The notes under the pieces: generated by a model | The model's database searches: none | What the model saw: the letters and a program-made list of their open reading frames with translations, nothing else | What the model was told of the DNA's origin: nothing | Shown: piece after piece, positions 8,906 through 17,873 of the stretch | Layout of the letters: each line of letters begins with the position of its first letter | How positions within the stretch are numbered: the stretch's first letter is position 1 | Made by a program: the position numbers and the translations under genes | Source of the DNA: Persephonella sp. | GTDB lineage: Bacteria; Aquificota; Aquificia; Aquificales; Hydrogenothermaceae | Assembly: GCF_027023985.1 (NCBI RefSeq) | Contig: NZ_JALVTW010000029.1 | Location: 1 to 64,000, forward strand | DNA length: 64,000 bases | Reading direction: 5' to 3'

Positions 8906-9322
8906 TCAGTATTCAATCAGGTCTTCTTTCATGTTGAGAATTTTTATTCTTGGTTCTGAAGATATAAATTCTTTGATAGCCCAGTTTAATTTATGAAGTT
9001 CCCTTTCTGGTTTTGGACGTTTGAATAGGGATAGAATCGTGCTTTTGTTTATAAGTTTATATCCTGTGAGAATTCTCCAGGCAAGCATACTTTCTCCTAT
9101 ATCCTGGGCATCCTTCCATATACTATAGATTTTAATATAAAGCTCCATATCCTCTTTAGGAATAGTCAGCTGCCAACTGAACTCTTTTTTTTCAAGTTTT
9201 GGTGAAAATCCCTTCCTGGATAAACCTACCATCAGCCAGTTTGCAACACTTCTTCCAAGTGTGCCATCTGTAGTTTCTTCATCCCAGACATTGAACCTGT
9301 CTGATTCAATTAAGATTTCCAT
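8906..9322 (-). CDS. Hypothetical protein, 138 residues
   Basis: I do not recognise the family. The protein is soluble, with alternating charged and aromatic residues and no signal peptide or membrane segment. A central region reads IWKDAQDIGESMLAWRILTGYKL and the C-terminal third is basic (LFKRPKPERELHKLN). The start is the ATG at 9322 because GGGGGAG lies 3-5 bases upstream; a TTG four codons earlier overlaps that ribosome site. It sits alone between rnhA and radA on the same strand. Confidence 0.65.
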   Translation of the reverse strand: MEILIESDRFNVWDEETTDGTLGRSVANWLMVGLSRKGFSPKLEKKEFSWQLTIPKEDMELYIKIYSIWKDAQDIGESMLAWRILTGYKLINKSTILSLFKRPKPERELHKLNWAIKEFISSEPRIKILNMKEDLIEY

Positions 9323-9370
9323 AATCTCCCCCAATTAATAATGTATCAATATTAATTATATAAGTATAAC

Positions 9371-9817
9371 TCACTCTGAGAATTTTTGTGCTTCTTTTTT
9401 TGCTATTTTATCGCAGAGCTCGTTTTCTGTATGTCCTGCGTGCGCTTTAATCCAGATTGGATTAACCTTATGTTTTTGTAATAAGTTATAAATCTCCTCC
9501 CACATTTCTCTATGGGCAATTTCTTTTTTGGAAGCGTTTCTCCAGTTATTTTTCTGCCAGTTATAAATCCATTCTGATATAGCTTTAACTACATATTGGG
9601 AATCGGAATATAAATCAACCTCACAGGGTTCTTTCAGGGCTTTTAGACCTTCTAAAACGGCTTTTATTTCCATCTCATTGTTGGTTGTTTCTGCTTTACC
9701 ACCTTTCAGGATTTTTTCATGTTCATTATATCTAAGGAGAGCACACCATCCACCGGGGCCAGGATTTCCAAGGGATGAACCATCTGTAAAAATCTGAACT
9801 TTTTTCATTTTCACCAT
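9371..9817 (-). CDS. rnhA: Ribonuclease HI
   Basis: RNase HI cleaves RNA in RNA-DNA hybrids. All catalytic positions are present: Asp in FTDGSSLGNPGPGG, Glu in NNEMEIKAV, Asp in YSDSQYV, and the His/Asp pair in HAGHTENELCDKIA. The length of about 148 is usual. The start at 9817 (MVKMKKVQ) overlaps the tonB stop by 7 bases. An internal ATG at 9808 (MKKVQIFTDG) matches the family N-terminus better and may be the true start. Confidence 0.95.
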   Translation of the reverse strand: MVKMKKVQIFTDGSSLGNPGPGGWCALLRYNEHEKILKGGKAETTNNEMEIKAVLEGLKALKEPCEVDLYSDSQYVVKAISEWIYNWQKNNWRNASKKEIAHREMWEEIYNLLQKHKVNPIWIKAHAGHTENELCDKIAKKEAQKFSE

Positions 9818-10734
9818 CCTATTATTTCAAATGTTACAGGTAATTCCACGGTTAAATCACCTTTTGGTGGTTTTTTCCCATATTTTTTTGCAAATAGGGG
9901 GACATATTTTTTAATTATTTTAACTGCTCCTTTATCAAGAACACTGTAGTTACTGCTTTCTACTATTTTTATTGAATTTTCATCAACTGAACCGTCTGCC
10001 TTTATTGTAAATCTGACAATCAGAGAACCTTCTATTCTTAATCGTTTTGCCATTGGTGGATACAAATCTTTCCTTCTTGCCAGCTCATTAAGATATTCTT
10101 CAAGGGCTCTTATGTATGCTTGTATATTCTCATCTGTTTTTTTCTTTTCTTTTTTCTCTTCTTCTCCATGTTGATATATAAGCTCTTTTCCTTTTAGAGA
10201 AGAAAGATTAAAGTTTTGATTCTGGGAAACATTTTTGTTTTGTTCTGTTGTGTCTTTTGTTTCAGTTTTAGGTTGCTGTTCTACAGGCTGAATTATTTCT
10301 TTTTTTGGAGGTTGAGGCTGTGGTTGAGGTTTTTCTACAGGTTTAGGCTGTGGTTTTGGTTTGGTTTTGGGTTTCTTTACAGGTTTTGGACGGGGTTTGG
10401 GTTTTATCGGTTTAGGCTTATGTTTTATAGGTTTTGGTTTTTTAGGTTTAGGTTTCACAGGCTTAGGCTTTGGTTTCGGTGGCTTAGGTTTCGGTTTAGG
10501 TGCTGGGTTAATTACTTTTTTCTTATGCTGTCCTATCGGGATTTTCTTTTTCGGTTTTGGAACAGCATTTTTTTTCTTTTCAGGCTTCAAAATGTTTATG
10601 TAAACAATCTTTTCTTTCTTTTCTGGTTTTTCCGGAGATTTTATATTTGCAAGAACAAGAAATACAATACCGTGAAGAATAATAGATAAACCGAGTCCTA
10701 TTAATAAAATTTTTGTATCACTGATTTTTTTCAA
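9811..10734 (-). CDS. tonB: TonB energy transducer
   Basis: TonB spans the periplasm and passes ExbB-ExbD proton-motive energy to outer-membrane receptors. One transmembrane helix lies at residues 9-29, followed by a very basic Pro-Lys repeat at about 59-147. The C-terminal TonB domain (about 225-307) contains IEGSLIVRFTIKADGSV and ends LPVTFEIIGW. The start is TTG, overlapping the exbD TGA. The operon order exbB-exbD-tonB is classical. No TonB-dependent receptor is in the window. Confidence 0.93.
   Translation of the reverse strand: MKKISDTKILLIGLGLSIILHGIVFLVLANIKSPEKPEKKEKIVYINILKPEKKKNAVPKPKKKIPIGQHKKKVINPAPKPKPKPPKPKPKPVKPKPKKPKPIKHKPKPIKPKPRPKPVKKPKTKPKPQPKPVEKPQPQPQPPKKEIIQPVEQQPKTETKDTTEQNKNVSQNQNFNLSSLKGKELIYQHGEEEKKEKKKTDENIQAYIRALEEYLNELARRKDLYPPMAKRLRIEGSLIVRFTIKADGSVDENSIKIVESSNYSVLDKGAVKIIKKYVPLFAKKYGKKPPKGDLTVELPVTFEIIGW
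10294..10560 (-). repeat. Pro-Lys repeat tract in tonB
   Basis: Residues 59-147 of TonB consist almost entirely of K-P-K-P dipeptide units with a few Q, V and I residues, giving a repetitive GGTTTAGG-like pattern on the plus strand. This is the usual periplasm-spanning rod of TonB but longer than in many homologues. The tract produces long spurious open frames on the opposite strand. Confidence 0.85.
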
Positions 10735-11138
10735 TTTAGTTTTGAGGTTTCTATACTATATTTTTCAAGGCCTAAATCACGACAAGTGTCTATAACAGAT
10801 ACAACCTTCTGGAAAGGTGTATCACGGTCAGCCCTGAGAACAATAACAGGTTTTTTACCTTTTATAAAATTTGATAATTCTTGTTTTAGTTCAGATAACT
10901 TTACAGGTTTTTTGTCTATAAAAATTGTTCCGTCTTTTTTTATGGTTATTATGATTTTTTTCTCTGTTACTTCCTTCGCTTCTGAAGTTTTTGCCTGGGG
11001 TAGATTAAGGGGTATTTTACCTTCAACTATAAATGTGGCTGTTGCCAAAAAAATAATTAAAACAACCAGTATGATATCTACAAAGGGAGTCATATTTATT
11101 TGGGATATTTCTTTGTCTTCATCATCTATAAGTTTCAT
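10731..11138 (-). CDS. exbD: ExbD/TolR biopolymer transport protein
   Basis: ExbD forms, with ExbB, the proton channel that energises TonB. A single transmembrane helix at about residues 18-38 carries the conserved Asp (MTPFVDIILVVLIIFL), and the periplasmic domain of about 95 residues follows. The 135-residue length is standard. It overlaps exbB by one base and tonB by 4 bases, so the three genes are one transcript. Confidence 0.94.
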   Translation of the reverse strand: MKLIDDEDKEISQINMTPFVDIILVVLIIFLATATFIVEGKIPLNLPQAKTSEAKEVTEKKIIITIKKDGTIFIDKKPVKLSELKQELSNFIKGKKPVIVLRADRDTPFQKVVSVIDTCRDLGLEKYSIETSKLN

Positions 11139-11614
11139 TATTCCTCCAATTCAAGATTTAAATTTTTTTTATATTCATAAATAAGCAGTATTTTCTTTAC
11201 CCTTCTTACAAAATAGTTGTAAGCAATAACAGAAGGAATAGCAACAAATAATCCTAAAGCAGTAGCTACAAGAGCTTCTGATATACCGGCCATCACAACT
11301 CTTACACCAAATTCAGATGCACGTCCAAGGTCATGGAAAGCCTGGATAATTCCAAGAACTGTTCCAAATAGGCCTATAAATGGAGCATTATTCCCAAATG
11401 TGGCAAGAATTCCCAGTCTTTTTTCAAGGGAAAGTTTAAGGGTAATTGGGTCATAATCCATCATATTTTTCTCTATTTTTGGAATCACAATTAGCCTTTC
11501 AATCACCACAGCAACACCGATAATACTCATTAAGATTAAAAGATACAGGACAGGTGCTTCACCGATTAAGGCCAGTTTAAGAAAAAACTCTGTTATGTTC
11601 ACACTCTTCTCCAT
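11138..11614 (-). CDS. exbB: ExbB/MotA-TolQ proton channel protein
   Basis: ExbB is the inner-membrane pentamer that surrounds the ExbD dimer. At 158 residues it is a short form with three transmembrane helices (about residues 12-37, 70-95 and 110-135). The conserved channel region reads FGNNAPFIGLFGTVLGIIQAF and ALVATALGLFVAIPSVIAYNYF. I prefer the ATG at 11614 (MEKSVNITEFF); the TTG 13 codons upstream is probably the -35 box of the promoter. No ribosome site precedes this ATG, so the message may be nearly leaderless. Confidence 0.88.
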   Translation of the reverse strand: MEKSVNITEFFLKLALIGEAPVLYLLILMSIIGVAVVIERLIVIPKIEKNMMDYDPITLKLSLEKRLGILATFGNNAPFIGLFGTVLGIIQAFHDLGRASEFGVRVVMAGISEALVATALGLFVAIPSVIAYNYFVRRVKKILLIYEYKKNLNLELEE

Positions 11615-11615
11615 A

Positions 11616-13311
<1,696 letters not shown>

Positions 13312-13325
<14 letters not shown>

Positions 13326-13986
13326 AGTAATGCACAATCTTTGCTTTGGAAGGTCTATACATAATATCAAGTAAAAACCAACCGGTGATAAAACCTCCTA
13401 TATGAGCATACCATGCCACACCTCCCACATTTGGAGGAACTATCATTGCAAATAAAACCTGAATAAAAAACCAGTATCCTATAAAAAACCAGGCAGGTAA
13501 AACAAAGACAAAAAATATAAAAGGAGGAATTACAGTTAAAACTTTAGCTTCAGGATAAAGTTTTATATATGCAGCGAGAACTCCACTTATAGCACCGGAA
13601 GCACCTATCATTGGAATAAAATAACTACCAGCAGACAAGCTAACTATAGATTGAGTTAAAGCTGCACCAACACCAGATAAAAGATAAAAAACAATAAATT
13701 TAAATTTTCCGAGGGCGTCTTCAACATTATTACCGAAAATCCATAAAAAGAGCATATTCCCAAATAGATGTGCAAAACTTCCATGTAAAAACATAGAGGT
13801 AAAAATCTTATCAAATCTAAAATGAATTAGGTCAATTGGAAGTAATCCATATTGATGAATAAATAACTCAAACTTTTGAGGTGGTAAAGTAGCTTCATAA
13901 AGATAAATTCCTGTATTAAGGATAATAAGTAAAAGTGTAATTATTGGGAAAGTTCGGGTTGGAATATTATCTTTTATAGGAATCAT
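13312..13986 (-). CDS. Rhomboid family intramembrane serine protease
   Basis: A six-transmembrane rhomboid. The catalytic serine is in IGASGAISGVLAAY and the catalytic histidine in YAHIGGFITGW; the LFGNMLFLWIFGNNVED segment is the L1/TM2 hallmark. I choose the ATG at 13986 because GAGGAAAG lies just upstream; the upstream ATG at 14022 adds a basic peptide without a ribosome site. Substrates are unknown. The start lies just downstream of the candidate small RNA terminator, and a TGGTATCAT extended -10 (14019-14011) could be its own promoter. Confidence 0.88.
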
Positions 13987-14026
13987 AGCTTTCCTCGTTT
14001 TTTTAAAAAAATGATACCACATAAAA

Positions 14027-14084
14027 TAAAAAAGGAGGCTCCATTGCAGAGCCTCAGAATTTTGGGGGAGGGAGGGGGGAGGTG
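14027..14084 (-). ncRNA. Candidate ~57-nt CU-rich small RNA with anti-Shine-Dalgarno 5' end
   Basis: Between a near-consensus promoter and a strong terminator lies a short transcribed unit with no reading frame. Its predicted 5' end reads (U)CACCUCC, the same as the conserved 3' tail of 16S rRNA, and continues as C6-U-C3-U-C5. An A4-UU linker follows, then a 7-bp GAGGCUC/GAGCCUC hairpin with U6. CU-rich small RNAs that bind ribosome sites are known in other bacteria. Whether this one is expressed is untested. It could instead be a terminated leader of the rhomboid gene. Confidence 0.55.
14028..14055 (-). terminator. Intrinsic terminator of the candidate small RNA
   Basis: On the minus strand, arms GAGGCTC (14055-14049) and GAGCCTC (14041-14035) form 7 base pairs around a 7-base loop and are followed by C and six T. 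The stem is strong and perfectly placed before the T-run. It lies upstream of the rhomboid start, so it would stop transcription before that gene. Confidence 0.75.
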
Positions 14085-14090
14085 ATTATT

Positions 14091-14119
14091 AATATAAATC
14101 TTACATATTAATTTGTCAA
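14091..14119 (-). promoter_or_regulatory. Sigma-70 promoter of the candidate small RNA
   Basis: On the minus strand TTGACA (14119-14114), exactly 17 bases and TATATT (14096-14091) make a nearly ideal promoter. The start would fall at about 14085-14083, directly at the CACCTCC motif. No protein start follows before the terminator. Confidence 0.65.
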
Positions 14120-14270
14120 CTATTTTATTAAATTTTAAATTTTTATAGCACTATTGCTTTTTTTAGAGTAAGTAAAAACATACTTACGTTTATGCAAAGA
14201 CTAATTGGAAGATTAACTAAGATATAAAGAAGAATTTAAGCTGAAAAAAGAGATTTAAAAGAAGGAATAA
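14120..14270. other. AT-rich intergenic stretch with one small hairpin
   Basis: Between the oxidase-operon terminator and the small-RNA promoter I see no reading frame with a ribosome site. The only structure is an inverted repeat GTAAGTA/TACTTAC (14168-14174 and 14181-14187) with a 6-base loop. It lacks a following T-run on either strand and may be an operator half-site pair or chance. Confidence 0.4.
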
Positions 14271-14298
14271 AAAAAGGGGCTTTAGAAGCCCCTTTTTT
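14271..14298. terminator. Bidirectional terminator after the cbb3 oxidase operon
   Basis: GGGGCTT (14276-14282) pairs with AAGCCCC (14286-14292) around a 3-base loop, flanked by A-runs on one side and T-runs on the other, so it can work on either strand. It lies about 30 bases after the last gene of the minus-strand oxidase operon. Confidence 0.85.
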
Positions 14299-14328
14299 AT
14301 TTAGATAAATGCCAAAATTTTAGCTTAT

Positions 14329-14553
14329 TTACTGTCTCATTAACTCTCTAAGCCAAATATAGTGGTCTGCAGCTTCTGGTCCTTTTCCTACAACATCAAG
14401 CCATCCAAGGAAATCAGGTATCCAATCAAAAACGATATAAGCAACTGTAAAGAGAATATATCCAATCCAGAAAAGCATCCACCATGTAGGAACAGCATCT
14501 GTCATATATGTAATCTTATCTACCGCTTTTGTATTTTCTAAATGTGAAGCCAT
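14329..14553 (-). CDS. Stand-alone CcoP/FixP N-terminal domain-like protein
   Basis: A 74-residue membrane protein with one strong helix, VPTWWMLFWIGYILFTVAYIVF. This resembles the N-terminal anchor domain of CcoP/FixP, where P-x-WW starts the helix. The tail lacks heme motifs. In usual cbb3 oxidases this helix is fused to the diheme cytochrome c part; here the diheme protein is encoded separately at the head of the operon. AGGAGG precedes the ATG. The function as an oxidase subunit is inferred from motif and operon position. Confidence 0.7.
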   Translation of the reverse strand: MASHLENTKAVDKITYMTDAVPTWWMLFWIGYILFTVAYIVFDWIPDFLGWLDVVGKGPEAADHYIWLRELMRQ

Positions 14554-14849
14554 CAGTACTTACCTCCTTCTTTTTCTGCTTTTACTATCTCTTCTTCTAA
14601 ATCTAAAATTTCGTATTTTGGCCCCTCTATATCCTTGAAGTCCCCTTTCATATAAGAGTAAATGAAAAGAGCTAACCATCCTGTAAGAGCAACAATGTAG
14701 GAGATAACTTCTACAAGGAAGCCCTTAAGCTCAGAACCTGACATACCTGCTTCAAGGTATGCAACTGTTCTTACGGCTATAATAGTTCCTACTACAAACA
14801 GAAATATAAACAGTATCAAAAGTGCTACGGTTTTTTGGCTTATTCTCAT
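14553..14849 (-). CDS. Small two-helix membrane protein of the cbb3 operon, CcoS-like tail
   Basis: Two hydrophobic segments (about residues 8-28 and 45-68) are followed by MKGDFKDIEGPKYEILDLEEE. The GDFKDIEGPKYEIL part resembles the D-L-E-G-P motif seen at the end of CcoS, a cbb3 maturation protein, but the two-helix layout does not match CcoS. The start at 14849 (MRISQK) has AGGT upstream; the open frame extends 15 codons further without a ribosome site. It lies between ccoO and the CcoP-N-like gene. A subunit or assembly factor is plausible. Confidence 0.6.
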   Translation of the reverse strand: MRISQKTVALLILFIFLFVVGTIIAVRTVAYLEAGMSGSELKGFLVEVISYIVALTGWLALFIYSYMKGDFKDIEGPKYEILDLEEEIVKAEKEGGKY

Positions 14850-14900
14850 CTTTTTACCTCCATTTTCTCCATAATGGAGAATAATGGGGCGCATGCCCCA

Positions 14901-15632
14901 TTATTTTGCAGCAGTTTCAATTCTAAATCCTTTAGGAGGTTTTACTTCCCAGCTTCCAAGCCACATTACATAAGTGAGAAGAGCAAAACCTCTTACGTTT
15001 GGAACAATTTTTCCGTTTTTATCCTTTTCAAAATACCATGTGTATCCAGGCATGTTACTACCTGGAGATGTGCTTTGTGGATTATAAAGGTGAGCAACCT
15101 GCCATCCTACGTTGTGAACAGCAGCTTCTCTAATCAGGTCAGGTCCAATTCTTTTTGTTCCCCAGAGAACAGGAGCTTGAAGTTCGTTGTTGTATTCAGA
15201 TGGATAAGATACTGTGTTAGATACGCCTGGAATACCAAATCTAAGAGTTTCGTTTGATACAGGTCTTATCATTTGAGAGTGACAGTTCCAGCATCCTTCA
15301 GCAACATACCATCTGTGTCCAATTCTGAGAGCTTTAGCAAGTGTTTTACCGTTAGGCTTACAATCTTTGATTACTTCATTTGCTCCGCTGAAAGATTCTG
15401 TGTATTGGCAAAGCTTTTTAAAAGTTTCAGGATAATATCTCGCAAGTTTATTAAAATCAGACCATACTGTTGTGTTTTTAGCTATAGCTTCAGCTGCCAG
15501 GTCCTCAACAGATTTCTTAGGAATATCCTTGAGAACAAACATAGGCAGAGCCCAAGATATAAAGTCAGCAAACAGGAAGAATATAATTCCTGCTACTAAC
15601 GCTACAAATGAAAAACGTTCCATCTTACCCAT
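14901..15632 (-). CDS. ccoO: cbb3-type cytochrome c oxidase subunit II (CcoO)
   Basis: CcoO is the membrane-anchored monoheme cytochrome c subunit that passes electrons to CcoN. An N-terminal helix (about residues 8-35) is followed by the heme site in VAEGCWNCHSQMIRPV, a CcoO hallmark, and a likely heme Met in SNMPGYTWYFE. The 243 residues are in range. It lies 14 bases downstream of ccoN. Its presence supports an O2-reducing cbb3 enzyme over an NO reductase. Confidence 0.92.
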   Translation of the reverse strand: MGKMERFSFVALVAGIIFFLFADFISWALPMFVLKDIPKKSVEDLAAEAIAKNTTVWSDFNKLARYYPETFKKLCQYTESFSGANEVIKDCKPNGKTLAKALRIGHRWYVAEGCWNCHSQMIRPVSNETLRFGIPGVSNTVSYPSEYNNELQAPVLWGTKRIGPDLIREAAVHNVGWQVAHLYNPQSTSPGSNMPGYTWYFEKDKNGKIVPNVRGFALLTYVMWLGSWEVKPPKGFRIETAAK

Positions 15633-15646
15633 TACACTTTACCTCC

Positions 15647-17041
15647 TTATACTTCTCTGAGCTCTGCTGTGAGACCAGCTTTAGCTGTAGCAGTTTTGTA
15701 GAAGTTCAGAGCATACATGAATAGTCCTGTGAGCATCATAATTCCAGCTATAGATCTGAAATACCAGAATGGCTTAGAGAAGTTTACAGAGTCAATCCAT
15801 GGGTTAAGTCCAATCCAATCAAATCCTTGAACTAGACCACCAGCTGTAAGGTCAAAGAACATTGCCAGAACTCCAATCATAAGGAGCCAGTAAGCACCTT
15901 CAGAAAGTCCTTTTGAATACATTGTTTCTTTTCCGAATAGTCTTGGCCATACATACTCAGCCATTCCAAGAACCCACAGACCAAATGTTCCAAACATAAT
16001 TAAGTGAGCGTGTCCTGTTACCCAGTCAGTAAAGTGGATTACTTTTTGGAATGTAAGTGTTACGTGGAATGCACATTGGAAACAAGTAATCCAGTAGAAG
16101 ATAGCACCTGTATACATATATCTTAATGGAACATTGTATTTAAGCTGTTCTGCAGAACCTCTAAGTGTCATCATGAAGTTAATCAGAACAGATGTAACAG
16201 CGAACTCAACTGCAACTGTTGCAAATACTGCAGAGTATTGTGCAAACATTGGTATTGGTGACCACAGGAAGTGGTGAACTCCATTCATAGGATAGAAGAA
16301 TGCAAGTCCCCAGAATCCAAGGAGAGATAATCCGTGAGACCACATTGGCTTTTTCATAATAACTGGAACGAAGTAATACATTAATCCCCAAGCAACCGGT
16401 GTAACGTAAAGTCCAACAAGGTCGTGGATGAATGTTGATTGAACAGCACCTGCTCCGGAACCTACAGCCCAGAATCTTGGAATAAAGTTACCCATGAACA
16501 CAACAAGTGGTGTCCATACAAGCATAGCAGCAATATACCATCCAGAAACATAGAGAGGGCCTCTTTGTGATGCTTTATAAAGTGGAGCACCAAATTGCAT
16601 TAATGCAAGTAAGAGCCAGAATACAATTATTGGATCTAGCCACCAAGGAGTTTCACCCCATTCAACGTTATCAGCCATTCCAAGGAAAAGGATAGCTACA
16701 ACAGTTATAAGAACAGCTGCTTGAAGTGCAATAAACATAAACCATCCAAGAGCATCACTTAAAACTCTATATCCGGTAAATCTTGGAACTGCCCAATAAA
16801 GGAGTCCTGTAAACATGTTAACAAGGAATCCATACGCAGCACCAGCTGTGTGTATCATTCTAATTCTTCCAGGAGAAAGGAATTCTATTCCTGGAAATGG
16901 ATATACTCCATCAAGTTGAAGAGAATATAAGAAACCCATTAAACCAACGATAATGAAGAAAATTAACCCCATTGCCACATGAGCTTTAACAAGCCCATAG
17001 TTGACAAGGTTTTGGAGTTCTTGATTATTATTAGCTGCCAT
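15647..17041 (-). CDS. ccoN: cbb3-type cytochrome c oxidase subunit I (CcoN)
   Basis: The heme-copper catalytic subunit, about 12 helices in 464 residues. A low-spin heme histidine is in RIRMIHTAGAAYG. CuB ligands are in FIHDLVGLYVTP and NGVHHFLWSP. The Tyr six residues before HH (FFYPMNGVHH) sits where cbb3 has its cross-linked tyrosine, and heme ligands are in DWVTGHAHLIMFG. The FEGP motif of typical CcoN is replaced by FQCAF, so the conserved Glu is Gln. It follows the diheme cytochrome gene by 12 bases. Confidence 0.9.
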   Translation of the reverse strand: MAANNNQELQNLVNYGLVKAHVAMGLIFFIIVGLMGFLYSLQLDGVYPFPGIEFLSPGRIRMIHTAGAAYGFLVNMFTGLLYWAVPRFTGYRVLSDALGWFMFIALQAAVLITVVAILFLGMADNVEWGETPWWLDPIIVFWLLLALMQFGAPLYKASQRGPLYVSGWYIAAMLVWTPLVVFMGNFIPRFWAVGSGAGAVQSTFIHDLVGLYVTPVAWGLMYYFVPVIMKKPMWSHGLSLLGFWGLAFFYPMNGVHHFLWSPIPMFAQYSAVFATVAVEFAVTSVLINFMMTLRGSAEQLKYNVPLRYMYTGAIFYWITCFQCAFHVTLTFQKVIHFTDWVTGHAHLIMFGTFGLWVLGMAEYVWPRLFGKETMYSKGLSEGAYWLLMIGVLAMFFDLTAGGLVQGFDWIGLNPWIDSVNFSKPFWYFRSIAGIMMLTGLFMYALNFYKTATAKAGLTAELREV

Positions 17042-17053
17042 TTTTTACCCTCC

Positions 17054-17830
17054 TTATTTACCTTTGTTCATTAGATAAGCAATGTAAGATACGAGTGCCC
17101 ATCTATCTCTTTCAGAAAGGTGTCCAAATGATGGCATTGGAGAACCTTCAAGACCAACTGTGAGAACTCTGAATGTATCTTCTGGATTTGGACCTTCTGC
17201 TCTAACTGGGTAAGTCAGGTCTGTTGGAGGGACTGGCAATGTTGCTGCTACAGGACCATCACCTTTACCCTGTTCACCGTGACATGCTGTGCAGTTTTGA
17301 GCATAAAGTTCTTTTCCTCTTTGAATAAGTTCAGGAGAACCAAAGTCTGCAGGTCTTTTGATTGTTTTGTAAACTGATTGACATTTTTCTGGGTCTGGTT
17401 GTCCTTTTTCCCATTTGTCCCTTGCGAAAGATTTGATGTAAGCAATTACAGCTCTCTTCTGAACTTCTGGAACAAGCTTAAATGATGGCATTGGAGTTTG
17501 TGGAAGTCCCCAGTTCAGAATGTGGAGTAAGTCTTCATCTGTAGGTAAACATCCTTCAGGTGTGGATTTCCATCTGAAAACTGCAGTGTGGAAGTTAGGT
17601 GGTTTGTCTTTGAAGAATTTTGCAGCCTGAGAGTTACCATCCCCATTAACGCCGTGACATCCAACACAGAACTTGTTGAAGACCTTTCTTCCTGCCTCTT
17701 CCTGCGCAGTTAAATCTTTTGTTCTTTTAGCCTGTGCCGGTTTGGATGAATAAACATGCAACAGGCCGTAAATGAACAATGCCGGGAAGAAGAAGAACAG
17801 GATCCATTTGACGGCCGTGTTTTCTCCCAT
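17054..17830 (-). CDS. Membrane-anchored diheme cytochrome c (CcoP-like)
   Basis: One N-terminal helix (about residues 8-25) anchors two cytochrome c domains with heme sites CVGCH (near 55) and CTACH (near 180) and Met ligands in PMPSF motifs in each domain. It heads the oxidase operon and probably replaces the diheme part of CcoP, feeding electrons to CcoO/CcoN. It lacks the FixP N-terminal signature, which instead occurs as a separate small gene at the end of this operon. AGGAGG lies upstream of the ATG. Confidence 0.85.
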   Translation of the reverse strand: MGENTAVKWILFFFFPALFIYGLLHVYSSKPAQAKRTKDLTAQEEAGRKVFNKFCVGCHGVNGDGNSQAAKFFKDKPPNFHTAVFRWKSTPEGCLPTDEDLLHILNWGLPQTPMPSFKLVPEVQKRAVIAYIKSFARDKWEKGQPDPEKCQSVYKTIKRPADFGSPELIQRGKELYAQNCTACHGEQGKGDGPVAATLPVPPTDLTYPVRAEGPNPEDTFRVLTVGLEGSPMPSFGHLSERDRWALVSYIAYLMNKGK

Positions 17831-17873
17831 GAGATTACCTCCTAAAATATTTGAAAAGTTATTTTACACTATT

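Noticed and set aside
10216-10689. Long plus-strand open frame rich in Phe, Arg and Leu
   Set aside because: It is the mirror of the Pro-Lys repeat of tonB, has no ribosome site and has the extreme composition expected of an antisense of that repeat.
14074-14090. GGAGGTGAT on the plus strand, a perfect Shine-Dalgarno
   Set aside because: No start codon or open frame follows within 15 bases. The sequence makes better sense as the complement of the minus-strand small RNA.
14168-14187. Inverted repeat GTAAGTA/TACTTAC
   Set aside because: Stem of A-T rich pairs without a T-run; too weak to call a terminator and with no gene nearby to regulate.
15647-17041. Possibility that ccoN is an NO reductase of the cbb3-derived kinds
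   Set aside because: The tyrosine at the cbb3 cross-link position and a true ccoO gene next to it argue for an oxygen reductase, despite the Gln substitution.
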